NCBI GenBank assembly: GCA_039566865.1
Contig: CM076959.1
Span: forward strand, 14,863,501 to 14,927,500
DNA: 64,000 nt
Reading direction: 5' to 3'
DNA from: Aurelia coerulea
Taxonomy: Eukaryota; Cnidaria; Scyphozoa; Semaeostomeae; Ulmaridae
Part shown: one piece after another, positions 12,901-21,500 of the stretch
How the letters are laid out: every line of letters starts with the position of its first letter
Numbering within the stretch: position 1 is the first letter of the stretch
The notes under the pieces: model-generated
Seen by the model: the letters and a program-made list of their open reading frames with translations, nothing else
Told to the model about the DNA's origin: nothing
The model's database searches: none
Made by a program: the position numbers and the translations under genes

Positions 12901-13609
12901 AGATTGATGCTTTTTGCTTAGTCTGCATACAAAATTCTTGTTTTGATTTGAATAGGTACAGTTCAATTCAACTGGAAAGCTGAAGAATTCCAAGGTTTCA
13001 ATACATAGTTTTTCAATAAGAAACAAGCTTTTTTCCGACCTGAACAAGTTTCTTATAAAATGGGGGTATTATTTTCAAAATCAGGGTCTGTGTTTCTTAA
13101 ATTTGTGTTTCTTATATGCGGGACACTACTGTATCTGTCCTTGTTCACTCTAAGTAGAATTTTTCATTTTAGCAATGCCAAATGTTGCATTACGAAGACC
13201 AGCTGAGCAGGCAGGTATTCACACTTATAAAGGGTTAGATCACGTTCCTTCCTTTGCAAATGATGGCAATAGAGACAACACTTATACAAAATGTGGAATA
13301 ACGACAAAAGCAGAAAACAGTTATTGGTTAGTTGATTTGGGATCTCCATATCTTGTACAGACTGTTGCCGTCCTCAGTTCAAAGGATTGGGGCCAGACGA
13401 AAATCAATCCATTTAAAATAAGAGTTGGATACAACAAAGCAAATGGTGGCAAAAATAACCCAGTGTGTGCTGAAAACCTTATCGTGGAGGAAGGCAAAAT
13501 GAAGACCGTTGAATGTGGGAATAAATTTGGGAGATATGTCAGTTTGAATAAGGGTAACAAGGAATATGTCGTTTATTGCGAAGTGGAAGTTTATGGCATG
13601 GTCGTTTAA
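3101..13609 (+). CDS. Secreted PAN / EGF-like / F-type lectin-like protein, gene 1 (4 exons)
   Basis: Joining 3101-3138, 4417-4723, 5980-6067 and 13173-13609 gives an uninterrupted 289-aa frame with intron phases 2, 0 and 1 and GT-AG borders throughout. Residues 1-32 are a signal peptide whose hydrophobic core crosses the first junction. Residues about 36-114 form a PAN/apple-like domain with Cys61, Cys65, Cys71 and Cys83. Residues 116-145 are a six-cysteine EGF-like module. Residues 147-289 match the F5/8C fold of F-type lectins: SFANDGNRD, YWLVDLG, IRVG, GRYVS and CEVEVYG motifs, with cysteines 185, 243, 259 and 280. FTP domains normally bind fucose using His and Arg, but the canonical His and first Arg are absent here, so the ligand is uncertain. 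Expected to be secreted; a recognition or adhesion role is inference. Gene 2 is a tandem paralogue. Confidence 0.85.
4417..4723 (+). CDS. Gene 1 exon 2: PAN/apple-like domain
   Basis: Preceded by TATTTCAG and followed by GTAAGT. It encodes the end of the signal peptide and the PAN-like domain, recognisable from CKENCVDDFRCRSINH and VCELND. It starts with the third base of a codon (phase 2) and ends on a codon boundary (phase 0). Gene 2 has a 307-bp counterpart at 24995-25301 with the same borders. Confidence 0.85.
4977..5410. mobile_element. Left half of a mariner-like foldback element
   Basis: Starts AGGTGTCCCGAAAAAATG and aligns closely with the left half of the complete element at 62735-63781, including the GCTTTGAGAGCA and GCCTCTTCCTGCAAAC segments. 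The right half is absent; the sequence changes to LINE-like coding DNA at about 5410. Lies in intron 2 of gene 1. Confidence 0.65.
5410..5695 (+). pseudogene. LINE ORF2 fragment (linker between endonuclease and reverse transcriptase)
   Basis: The frame reads PWLTKDLKLMSAARDKLKKQ, then RQMRNKVNKLN and LKNTWKTINPVLNKK. This pattern is typical of the region between endonuclease and RT in CR1/Jockey-type non-LTR elements. It is truncated at both sides and sits in the sense orientation in intron 2 of gene 1. No RT motifs follow. Confidence 0.65.
5980..6067 (+). CDS. Gene 1 exon 3: six-cysteine EGF-like module
   Basis: An 88-bp exon between TATTTGCAG and GTATGT. It encodes about 29 residues with six cysteines (C120, 126, 132, 136, 138, 143) ending CPGYQCV, and begins phase 0 and ends phase 1. 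The gene 2 counterpart at 29476-29563 has the same length and cysteine spacing. The module resembles a compact EGF-like domain; exact family membership is uncertain. Confidence 0.82.
6088..6570. mobile_element. TTAA-flanked MITE (AAGGCACACTGTCGTG family), copy 1
   Basis: Ends are inverted copies: TTAAAGGCACACTGTCGTG at 6088 and CACGACAGTGTGCCTTTAA ending 6570. TTAA at both edges fits a piggyBac-type insertion. It is interrupted by a Harbinger-like element at 6247-6478. Other copies: 25667-25912, 28606-29125, 47627-47874 and 51839-52086. Confidence 0.85.
6244..6481. mobile_element. PIF/Harbinger-like MITE nested in the TTAA MITE
   Basis: Element 6247-6478 begins AGCCTGGTTTCCATTTAATCG and ends with the inverted CGATTATATGGAAACCAGGCT. 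It is flanked by TAA at 6244-6246 and 6479-6481. Removing it plus one TAA restores the sequence seen in uninterrupted copies of the host MITE. The 3-bp TAA duplication is characteristic of PIF/Harbinger. The interior is rich in GATCGCT-type words. Confidence 0.82.
6600..6905. repeat. Degenerate copy of the 1236-1745 foldback family
   Basis: Shares GGGAATGAGAATTCCA-like and ATCATGGACCAGAAT-like segments with 1236-1745, in the same order. Termini are eroded. Confidence 0.5.
6905..7015 (+). repeat. Fragment of the AACAAGGACAG foldback MITE family
   Basis: Carries the internal words GGAATGCACAACGAGCGAGC and CTACCTGGGTTTCAGAG found in the complete copies at 24285-24883 and 52480-53077. It is cut off at about 7015 where LINE-like sequence begins. 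Confidence 0.65.
7020..7660 (+). pseudogene. Decayed LINE ORF2 C-terminal fragment
   Basis: Several frames together show LVESHLRYAN, LQDRACSIINKARI and ARSFRGPKLWN. This is the order found downstream of the RT domain in CR1/L2/Jockey-like elements. Many stops and frameshifts are present. Lies in intron 3 of gene 1, same strand. Confidence 0.65.
7869..8139. mobile_element. GC-rich MITE with internal GGCCCCCGGGCATTTGA repeats
   Basis: Ends are inverted: CTGACCATCCCCCCC at 7869 and GGGGGGGATGGTCAG ending 8139. Inside, the word CCCCGGGCATTTG recurs five times in one orientation, giving a GC content sharply above its surroundings. It directly abuts the next element. No target-site duplication could be established. 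Confidence 0.65.
8140..11658. mobile_element. 3.5-kb element with about 360-bp terminal inverted repeats
   Basis: 8140-8505 and 11300-11658 are near-identical inverted copies with outer ends TAGACCAGGCTGTACTGG and CCAGTACAGCCTGGTCTA. Between them lie about 2.8 kb of broken ORFs. One frame at 9996-10262 contains KAELASKQEEAGPKLLLHCYHV followed by NVIIRWYN and LLDQQDRVYLD, a pattern I associate with repetitive ORFs of marine invertebrates but cannot name securely. TCAG occurs at both edges, but the left one also belongs to the abutting GC-rich MITE. Long inverted repeats suggest a MULE-type or similar DNA transposon; superfamily unresolved. Confidence 0.7.
11806..12550. repeat. Repeat region with GTTACAATTGCCCC motifs
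   Basis: The word TTACAATTGCCCC or its complement occurs at about 11812, 11837, 12159, 12177, 12513 and 12530. It includes a short palindrome around 12160-12190. A related end occurs at about 30000-30120 in intron 3 of gene 2. Probably a non-autonomous element; termini not resolved. Confidence 0.55.
12721..13133. mobile_element. TA-flanked foldback MITE (AGTGTCCCGCATATAAG family)
   Basis: Left end TACTGTAGTGTCCCGCATAT at 12721; right end is the inverted ATATGCGGGACACTACTGTA ending 13133. The arms continue inward with AAGAAAC/GTTTCTT repeats. Terminal TA fits a Tc1/mariner or pogo-type insertion. It ends 39 bp before exon 4 of gene 1. Confidence 0.75.
13173..13609 (+). CDS. Gene 1 exon 4: F-type lectin-like (FTP/F5-8C) domain and stop
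   Basis: Acceptor CATTTTAG ends at 13172; the exon completes the split codon and reads AMPNVALRRPAEQ to the stop at 13607-13609. The domain is full length with both conserved halves. Canonical FTP sugar binding uses His-x(26)-Arg-x-Asp-x(4)-Arg/Lys. Here the Arg position is Ser214, Asp216 and Lys221 are kept, and the His position is Ile187. Confidence 0.85.
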
Positions 13610-13739
13610 ACTTACAATTTTGTTTTCAGTTATAAACTTATAAGGCCCTCTTTCCATTTTTCCTCTCGTCACCCTTTTTCCATTTTTCCATTTGTCCAAA
13701 AATTTACCAAATTAAGGCCCTCATGTGAGCAGCTTCTTT

Positions 13740-13825
13740 AATCGTTCCCTTACTACCTATAAAGCCAATTACTTATAAAGCCAATTACCTATAAGGCCAA
13801 TTATCTATACAGCTAATTACCACAA
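13740..13825. repeat. Short tandem repeat, CTATAAAGCCAATTAC-like
   Basis: About four imperfect copies of a 16-18 bp unit (CTATAAAGCCAATTA, CTTATAAAGCCAATTAC, CTATAAGGCCAATTA, CTATACAGCTAATTA) lie downstream of gene 1. Confidence 0.6.
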
Positions 13826-13839
13826 CGTGCTTTGCCTAT

Positions 13840-14560
13840 ATAAAATTTGCAAAATTGCATACCCATTTGGCTAAGCACCCATTTTTGACTATTTTGGTGA
13901 AGGAAAGGGTGAATTTGGCGATTCTTTTATAGAAAACTAAATTTTTGCACTTTTGATGTATGAATTGATCGATCCAGGGGAACTATTTTGTATAAGAATT
14001 TATATCGGGGATGATGCCATTTTTAAAATGCCAGCTGCATTACTCTATCCGATATTTGCAATAGAACATCTCCTTCCCTTCTCTCGACCTCACCGAAATA
14101 AAAGTTCTGCTCAAAAGATTTGTTATAACTCTGCTAGGAGAAAACGTATTGCCCGGAAACTTTCTGACTTTTTGCTGTTACTTATTGTTCAAAGACTCAT
14201 GAAATTTTATAAAAATATTTTGACAAATGAGGGGGAGGGGGACAATTTTCCGGGACTGACCTTGTCTAAATCGCCAATTCTCGAATATTAATTTTCGCGA
14301 AAAAAGTAGCAAAATTGCATAATTTTGCAAGTGTTTTTGCAGGGTAGTGCTATTTGATGTAGTCTATCATCATTTATATGTTTGGATGAAAATTTTACTC
14401 CAAATGAGACTATAGCATTTTCCTCATTTTAGCCGATTTTGCCACTTTTCTTGACGACACAAAGAAAAATGCTGACGCAAGCAATAATTAGGGCTAACTT
14501 TAGGTTAAAGGACAAGTCCGGGGATGGTATGATGGATGATAAAATACAAGATAATACTGC
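13840..14560. other. Downstream flank of gene 1, no gene recognised
   Basis: A 112-codon ORF at 13953-14291 has no recognisable domain and no context support. A GCAAAATTGCAT word occurs near both edges (about 13850 and 14311), hinting at an eroded inverted repeat. No further assignment. Confidence 0.4.
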
Positions 14561-14621
14561 TATGAATGATGTATGATACTTTTTCCATTATTTTTCGCCT
14601 TCTCCTTGTGAAATTACGTAT

Positions 14622-15659
14622 TTAAATAAGCAATTTGAGCGAAGTGAGGTCAAGATTTTGTTTCTTGAAAAGTGGCAGACTGTGATCACGAGTTTTAGCA
14701 AAGTTTATAGCTCGAACTGCCTTTTTTAAGCAACGCTTTATGGGGGTTAGATTGGTCTTTGTCGCTGAGCTCCAATTTATTAAGCCGTAGTTAATATGAG
14801 GCATGATGAACGCGTTGTAAAGAGATGATAAGGTACTTTTTGGCACAAAGTGTCTTAGTTTATAAAGTAGTCCTGTGTATTTTGAAAGTTTTGTAGACAC
14901 ATGGCTAATATGTTTTTTCCAGTTTAACTTTTGGTCTAAGATTACACCTAAATATTTTGTGGAATCTAGCTCTTCAATTTGATCACCATTAATTTCTAGT
15001 TTAATCTTACGAGGAGGTTTTTTTCTTGCTGGCCTGAAGATGACGCAATTTGATTTTTTAACGTTAAGAGATAATTTATTAGACAGGAGCCATTGAAAAA
15101 CGTTTTTTAATTCGTCGTTTAGAGTTTTTTCAATTTTGTCTATGCTTTTATCCGATAGAAATATGCTTGTGTCATCTGCAAAGAGATGGAACTTAAGCAA
15201 TTTAGACGAGTTTGGTATGTCGTTAATGTAAATTAGAAATAATAGGGGTCCAAGAACGCTACCTTGTGGAACCCCAGACCGAATGTAGAGCTCTTCTGAC
15301 TTTGTGTTACCAATTTTAACGGTTTGAGGCCTATTATGAAGATAAGATTTAAACCATTTATTTGTTACGCCTCTGATTCCATAATGCTCTAGTTTTGAGT
15401 GTAAGATATCATGATTAACGGTATCAAAAGCTTTCGCAAAATCTAGGAAGACACAGCACGAAAAATAGTTATTTTCCATAGATTTTGTTAGATTGGTATA
15501 GATATCGAGTATAGCGAGTGACGTAGATTTATTTTTTTGAAAACCAAATTGGTGTTGAAATAAAGATTTATTTTTATCTAGGAAATTGATGAGTCTCTTG
15601 TACATTAATTTCTCTTGTAGGAAATTGATGAGTCTCTTGTACCGGGCCTTATTTTGCAA
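14622..15659 (-). CDS. Non-LTR retrotransposon reverse transcriptase, truncated
   Basis: A 345-codon open frame with an RT domain: HQFGFQKNKST, FLDFAKAFDTVNHDIL, GVPQGSVLGPLLFLIYINDI, the catalytic FADD box followed by TSIF, and YLGVILDQKLNWKKH in the thumb. This fits the CR1/Jockey/L2 group of LINEs. The endonuclease and N-terminal part are missing, and the C-terminal end is cut after NLDLTSLKLLI. A short tandem duplication (about 15585-15640) repeats the codons for YKRLINFL near the N-terminal end. The core frame is intact, so insertion may be fairly recent, but the copy cannot be autonomous. Confidence 0.9.
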   Translation of the reverse strand: MQNKARYKRLINFLQEKLMYKRLINFLDKNKSLFQHQFGFQKNKSTSLAILDIYTNLTKSMENNYFSCCVFLDFAKAFDTVNHDILHSKLEHYGIRGVTNKWFKSYLHNRPQTVKIGNTKSEELYIRSGVPQGSVLGPLLFLIYINDIPNSSKLLKFHLFADDTSIFLSDKSIDKIEKTLNDELKNVFQWLLSNKLSLNVKKSNCVIFRPARKKPPRKIKLEINGDQIEELDSTKYLGVILDQKLNWKKHISHVSTKLSKYTGLLYKLRHFVPKSTLSSLYNAFIMPHINYGLINWSSATKTNLTPIKRCLKKAVRAINFAKTRDHSLPLFKKQNLDLTSLKLLI

Positions 15660-16140
15660 AAATATGCAATTATTTTATCATGACAATTCCTCTATCATCA
15701 ATTTGTGATGCATTAATCTTAAACATAGCTTAGCGGTTCTATCTATTATTGTTGTCAATTCTATTATCTATTATCGCAATTAAAACAGTATAACAGCACA
15801 ACATGAATATTAGGCATGTAAACTATGTTTTCATGGTGTTGACCTGCAAGTTAGCTTTGAAATTGTGCAAACAACATCAAAGTATACAATTAAAACAATG
15901 TCGAAAAGAAGCGCCACTTCATGTTGACATGTTGGCTACTTTGTTTCTGTGTGCGAATTCCCTATCAACTATTTTTCAAAGACGGTGTATTAATGCATCT
16001 ATAAATTATATATCAGATACAATTAAAAATTGAAGACAATAATTTGCAAAGCCATGCAGATTTTATTCATGAACTGTTTTGCATAACATGAACTGTTTTG
16101 TGACATCTTTCAACCCATTGCAACCCTGATCTGACAGCCG
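15660..16140. other. Unannotated spacer
   Basis: Around 15885-15970 the sequence resembles positions 40-140 of the window (CAATTAAAACA, GAGCTGAGTGCTACTTCA-like words), so it is repetitive. No gene seen. Confidence 0.4.
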
Positions 16141-16169
16141 GTTTGAGACATAATCTAGTATAGTATCCA

Positions 16170-16360
16170 TTAATTTTTTATTTGTTTCGTAATGTGTGAC
16201 TGTATACAGTTCAACGTTTCATGTTTTTATATATTGGCCATGGGGTAGTCATTGTATTTCGTTCCCCATGGTATCGTACCTGTATTGTTGTATAGTAATT
16301 AGAATTAGGTACAGTAGAATGTGAAATATATTTTAAAATTTTATATTTAAATAAAAAAAC
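16170..16360 (+). repeat. LINE-like 3' tail
   Basis: CCATGGTATCGTACCTGTA, TTGTATAGTAATTAGAAT and an A-rich end resemble the complement of 43715-43870. This indicates a dispersed retrotransposon 3' UTR present on both strands. Confidence 0.5.
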
Positions 16361-17373
16361 TGTTTTGCATTGGACAGGTATCAATTTTCAATCTCGTCCC
16401 CAGAGTGAGTTCGTTGCTCTACCGTTGTTCATTCGGCTTCGTGACCAGCGTATGACGTCAGAACACCCTGGGAACGAGGTTGATCAATTTTCCAATTTGG
16501 AAGGTGGCTGGTTTCATGTTGGTTGTTATGGAAAAGGCTTGTTGCCAATGATAACCACATAGTAACTGACTCTCCTTTTACATAAACCAATGGGATAATA
16601 GCAGTTATCTGGGCTGCAAGGTGGCAGGCTTTATTGTTGGTTGTTTTGGGAAGATTGAGGTCTTCCTATAATCTCAGAATGAGAGAATCTTCTTTAAATA
16701 AAACTCATACAAGAAACTTAAACTGGGTGAGTTGATGAAGTCAGAATGTTTATTCATTACCTGACTGACGTTTATAAAACGAGGCAATACAAGAATCTCG
16801 CCAATCTCATTGGTTAATAACACATTTCCCGCGGTTTTCCCGTAGCCTTGTATAATACGATACAATACAAGGACGCGTTTTTGTCACCACAGCAACTGAT
16901 TTAGGCCTTGAGATACGCGATGACAGTAACAAAATGCGTTTGACTAAATGATATAAGTCAAAATTAGAAGCTATCAGGTAATATAACTCATACTAACCAG
17001 TTTTGTAGTTATACAGGAAAACATAAAGCCTTCGGTCTCGTAAGCTCGGTCTGTACTTTCAAGACCTCGCACTTCATATTTTTCTGTACAACACAAAACC
17101 GGTCAGTATGCGCATGGAACCATTCATTTATCAAAATATCGTTGTGGTAACGAATCAGTAAAGACGTGCATTCTACAGGGTCTCTTGAAAAGGCAAGCGG
17201 ACGAAAAATCTAAATTTCTCTGGAATGACAGGTCTCAATAACTGAGATCGTGATTTTCTGAAACCCTGACTCCTGCGCAATCATTTAACACGCCTTTGAT
17301 AATATTTTCGCACAATTCTGATTCTTCGTTAATAGTCCTAAATTAGACTAACCTGAAGATGGGCCCTCAGGGC
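16361..17373. other. Unannotated stretch
   Basis: No domain-bearing ORF or clear repeat was recognised. GGTGGCTGG...TTGGTTGTTATGGAA near 16503 and GGTGGCAGG...TTGGTTGTTTTGGGAA near 16620 are mutually similar, suggesting a small local duplication. Confidence 0.35.
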
Positions 17374-17380
17374 TATAAAA
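17374..17380 (+). promoter_or_regulatory. Candidate TATA box of orphan signal-peptide exon
   Basis: TATAAAA lies 59 bp upstream of the ATG at 17433, a spacing that would leave a roughly 30-bp 5' leader. Confidence 0.55.
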
Positions 17381-17432
17381 CGCTAATTTTTTCATAATCT
17401 TTGCTCGTGACTGACAAAGCAAAGCTGCAAAA

Positions 17433-17573
17433 ATGGCATGTATAGTTTTCTTCTTCGTTTTATCCATACACCACGCCACTTTCCTTCACGAATCAACTAC
17501 AGATACAGATAAGACTGGACACGATCTAACGAGGAGAGCAGATGATGAATTCATGCAGCTCGGAAAACTGTCA
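17433..17573 (+). CDS. Orphan first exon of a secreted precursor (partial)
   Basis: The frame starts MACIVFFFVLSIHHATFLHE, a clear signal peptide. It continues with an acidic propeptide-like stretch containing a dibasic TRRADDEF site, up to a candidate donor GTATCT at 17574 (phase 0). It has its own TATA box. No downstream exon could be joined: it does not fit gene 2 exon 2 (phase mismatch), and a palindromic element starts 80 bp downstream. It may be a real first exon, a short secreted peptide (the frame stops soon after) or a relic. Family unknown. Confidence 0.45.
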
Positions 17574-17645
17574 GTATCTTATTGGCTTGCTTAAAAGGAG
17601 AGTCAATTACTTTGTGGTTATTGGTTAGACCAGCTGAGACCTGAC

Positions 17646-18041
17646 ATTTGATCAAGGGTGTTAGGACACGGATATTTTAATTACGTATTTATTTACCTTG
17701 TTTTGATCTTCGTCTTGTTTTCTTGTCTTGTTTTCTACTCCGTTCTGTTTCCTCTCGCTGATGTAAATGCCTCTTGTTATTTGAATATATCTTCCTTGTA
17801 TTCCTGTGTCTTAGCGCGCCTTCGTAGAAGAAAGGTTTTTGCGGTTTGAAACCTTTCTTCTGCGAAGGCGCGCTAAGACACAGGAATACAAGGAAGATAT
17901 ATTCAAATGACACAAGGCATTAACATCAGCAAGAGGAAACAGAACAGAGAAGAAAACAAGACAAGAAAACAAGACGAAGATCAAAACAAGGTAAATAAAT
18001 ACGTAATTAAAATATCCGTGTCCTAACACCCTTGATTTGAT
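17646..18041. mobile_element. 382-bp near-perfect palindromic (foldback) element
   Basis: Element 17653-18034. The arms, about 186 bp each, are almost perfectly complementary around a 10-bp loop at 17839-17848. Ends are CAAGGGTGTTAGGACACGG and its inverse. Direct repeats ATTTGAT flank it (17646-17652 and 18035-18041). ORFs on both strands mirror each other and have no coding support. High arm identity suggests recent origin or gene conversion. Confidence 0.88.
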
Positions 18042-18523
18042 TAACATGACAGCTAAAATATGAAACTGGCCACCACCACCTTCCAGCTTGCATAACTGAT
18101 AGGTGATACAAATAAATTGCAAAACAGTTATACCCCATTCACATTCGTAAATCAAAACCTGCTTAAATCAAACCGTGCTATCAAGTGTCACATTCTAATT
18201 GGTCAATCCAACAAATTGAATTCATTTGACTGGTTGAAATTTAACCCGGGTTAGATGAAGCTTGTTTAACTGTGTCAGTATGAATTGTGTATTAGTGAAT
18301 CAAATTTGCACGCCTTTGCAAAATTATACTTTTAATTTTTAATTGTAGCTGATACATAATTTAGAGATTTGACGATAAAATCAATGATAAATAGTTATGG
18401 TGCTTGGACACAAAACAGTATGCTGTTTGGTAAAAAATATTTTGGCATGTGTTTGACTGGCGTCATTTCACACATCTCCCATTGCTCTTGACAGGATGGA
18501 GTGATTGAGTGCTTCTGAAGAAA

Positions 18524-21500
18524 ATGCCCAAGATGAATTTGGCACCGAGACGGATTCTTTGGTTTGCAAGGTATGTCAGATTGAAATTTTGCATGCTGTA
18601 TTGAGATCTATTTGAAAGTTTGCTGTTGCATTTAGGTCAGGGCAGCAACTCGACTTCCGTAAAAGCTCTATTAAGCCCCACTCTCTATTAAATCCCTTTC
18701 TCTTATAAACCCCTCCCATCTGAGCTCAAATTACCCGCCCCCCTCTCTATTAAGTCCCCCCACTTATGTCAAATTCCGGAGGTTACCAAATATTTTCCAT
18801 TTATTGAGCTAAACAAGTTTACATGTTAAATTTGCTATGGTTTGAGATAAAACTGTGTTGAAGATATGTACTTTGACTCTTAAAATTGTATGCTGAATCC
18901 GCACCACCCGGGGGAGTACTTAGTATATTTGTCCGACGGGGATGTGCCGTTTTTAACCCTAATCCACATGGGGGAGGGGTGGATTCCACCCCCCTCAAGG
19001 TTTTATTTGCCGCGTTTCTAAACGACATTTGCTATGTCCCCCAGCCTCCCTGACTTTAACTAATTATCTATTACCCACATTTTGGTGGAAAAATTTTTGA
19101 ACAATAGGGCTCACAGGTCACGTGACATGCCCTTTTTTGGAAGGAGGTAGCAGCAAAATCATTGTTTTCAATGATTTCAATGGAATTATTCGATTGAATT
19201 ATGAAGTACTATACAGCAAATGAATCAGCAAACAAAGGGCTTCAATTTGATACCGAAATTTCTGGAATTTGATGATGTCAGCATTTTGTGATAATGACGT
19301 CATTTTGGCCGCCATTTTGGACTAATTAGCAATTTTTTCAAGATTTTTCAAACTTTTTCAATGAAAAACACTCTAATGATACATTTTTTGTAGATAATCA
19401 CCATTTTGCAGGCTCTTTTGGTCTCTTTTTACATAGAATAAATTAATCGCACAAATGGCGTCATAAAAATCGGCTAATTGCTGCCAAAATATCACTCCAA
19501 AATTGTTATTTTCAATATAATAATATTTTATCACCAAATATGTTGACAAACTGAACCAAAAACTGCATAAAGTTCGTGCAAAATCTTCATTAAACTTGAA
19601 TTCAACTTGGAAGCCTGATTTTCACAGATTTTCAGCTTCGTGACATCACTGTGACGTCACAAGGTGTGGCAGCCACACCCAAATTACGCTACGAGCTACA
19701 AACTACCTGTTCTATAACTGTGCCAAGTTATATTGAATTCGGATGAGTCTAAGGCAGTTTTCAGTAGGGGGGGGGGGGTGGAAAGCACCCCCTCCCCCCA
19801 TAAATGGTAGCTCGAAAAAAGCCCATATGGATTAGGGTTAAGGGTATCGCTTTCACCAATTTTTTCTAGCACTGGTTATGAAAATGAGGCAATTTTTCTA
19901 GAGCAAGTTGTCAAAACATGTCAAAGGGGAATATTCTGCTAGATCGGGTCGTTTTTCGGTCAAATTTCATGTTTTTGACTATACTTTTTACCAATTTTTT
20001 CTAGAACAGGTTATCATTTTGAGCGAAAAATTCTGGAGCAGGGTAAAACAAATTTTTTTCATGGGCACACCCCCGTACAAATTTAAGTCAAATACCCCCC
20101 CCCCCCCCGGGCCGCACAATATGTGTAAAAAACCAAAAAGCTATCATATGTATCCTTGTCATATGATTTTGTGAATAAGCCCTCTCTCTAATAAACCCTC
20201 TCTCTAATAAGCCCCCTCTCTTTTAATTCCCCTCTCTGGAGTGTCAAAAATTGAAGAAGCACCCCGGGGGCTTGATAGAGCTTTTACGGTATTCAATTTG
20301 ACTCGCTAAAAAGGAAAGAATTTGTTGTAGTAATGCGGCATAACCAGAATTCTGAAAGGAACAGCGTTAAATTGCTACATCTGTAACATCTTCACAGACT
20401 TATACATTTTGTTCTACTTATCGCTACTAATTAATACCCTAACTATTTACTTTCTCGTTGCTACTGACAATATAATGTCACATCACAAAAATGAACAAAC
20501 TTCCGATCAACAGGGCAGATTTTGTAATACAATAGCAACAGATTATTGTATATTTGATTCAGGAGCCGAGCAGAAGGCATTGTAATTCTCGCGTCTTTAG
20601 GGCTTAAAATGAAACGATTACAAAACAGCTCCTGTCAAAAATCAAATAAACATAATCTAAGCGACAGAGCTTTAGATTTACTCTTCTTCTTTCGCTATAA
20701 GCACATAACTTCTCTTAAAAACCATCTTTCGCTTGCACAAGGCGAAGGTTTGCCCTACTAGTTTCGGGGAAACTTTTGCTGCTTTCAGGGGCGGATCTAG
20801 CCTAAAATCTGACCGTGGCTCCTGGGAGCGCGGAGCGCGACCGAAAGAAGGTAGGAGAGCGAGCGCGAAGCGTGAGCTACACGGGGGTCCGGGGGCGGAG
20901 CCCCAGGAAAAATTTTTGGGGGCCACGCCCTTTACATCGTCGGAAACGCCCTATCTGACAGTCTGTTGTCAAAAAGTGAGAGTGTAACTGTAGTAAGTGA
21001 GTGCCATAAAACAGAGAGAAAAAATCAAGAGGGAAAAGGGCCGATGTATGAATCACCCGGGGGGTGGGGGGTGGGGTACTTAGTACACTTTGCTGAGGGG
21101 ATGTGCACTTCTTTCCGGGTATCGTTTTCGCCTCTTTTTACAAACGCCGGTTATCAAAAGAGGGCAATTTTTCTAAAGCCGTTTGTCAAAAGTGTGATTT
21201 CATTATTTTTGACAAATTTTTACGTTTTGGAGTATTCTTTTCGCCAATTTTTCTAATGCCAGCTATCATTTAGAGGGAAAATTCTGAAGCAGGGGGAAAA
21301 AATGTTCCTGGAGGAGTGCAATTGAAAGTCAAGTACCCTCCTCCCATGGTATGAATCATTGAGACTATTACAGAATCCCAGTCGTTCTCGTATGGGCGTC
21401 TGGGTAAACTATTTTATCCAAGATCAAATAGCAATGTTTTATATTTCTCAAAATTAATTGTAGTTTCGTGCACAGTAGCTTCCCTTCCTCAAAATATTGA

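Noticed and set aside
13953..14291. 112-codon ORF downstream of gene 1
   Set aside because: No domain, biased composition or splice context; consistent with chance in AT-rich DNA.
17689..18155. Paired 74- and 114-codon ORFs on the minus strand and a 63-codon ORF on the plus strand
   Set aside because: They are the two arms of one palindrome read in mirrored frames.
20678..20987. Overlapping ORFs on both strands with Arg/Gly/Pro-rich sequence
   Set aside because: They read the GC-rich hairpin patch inside a hAT-like element; similar patches occur at 27228, 28018 and 38200.
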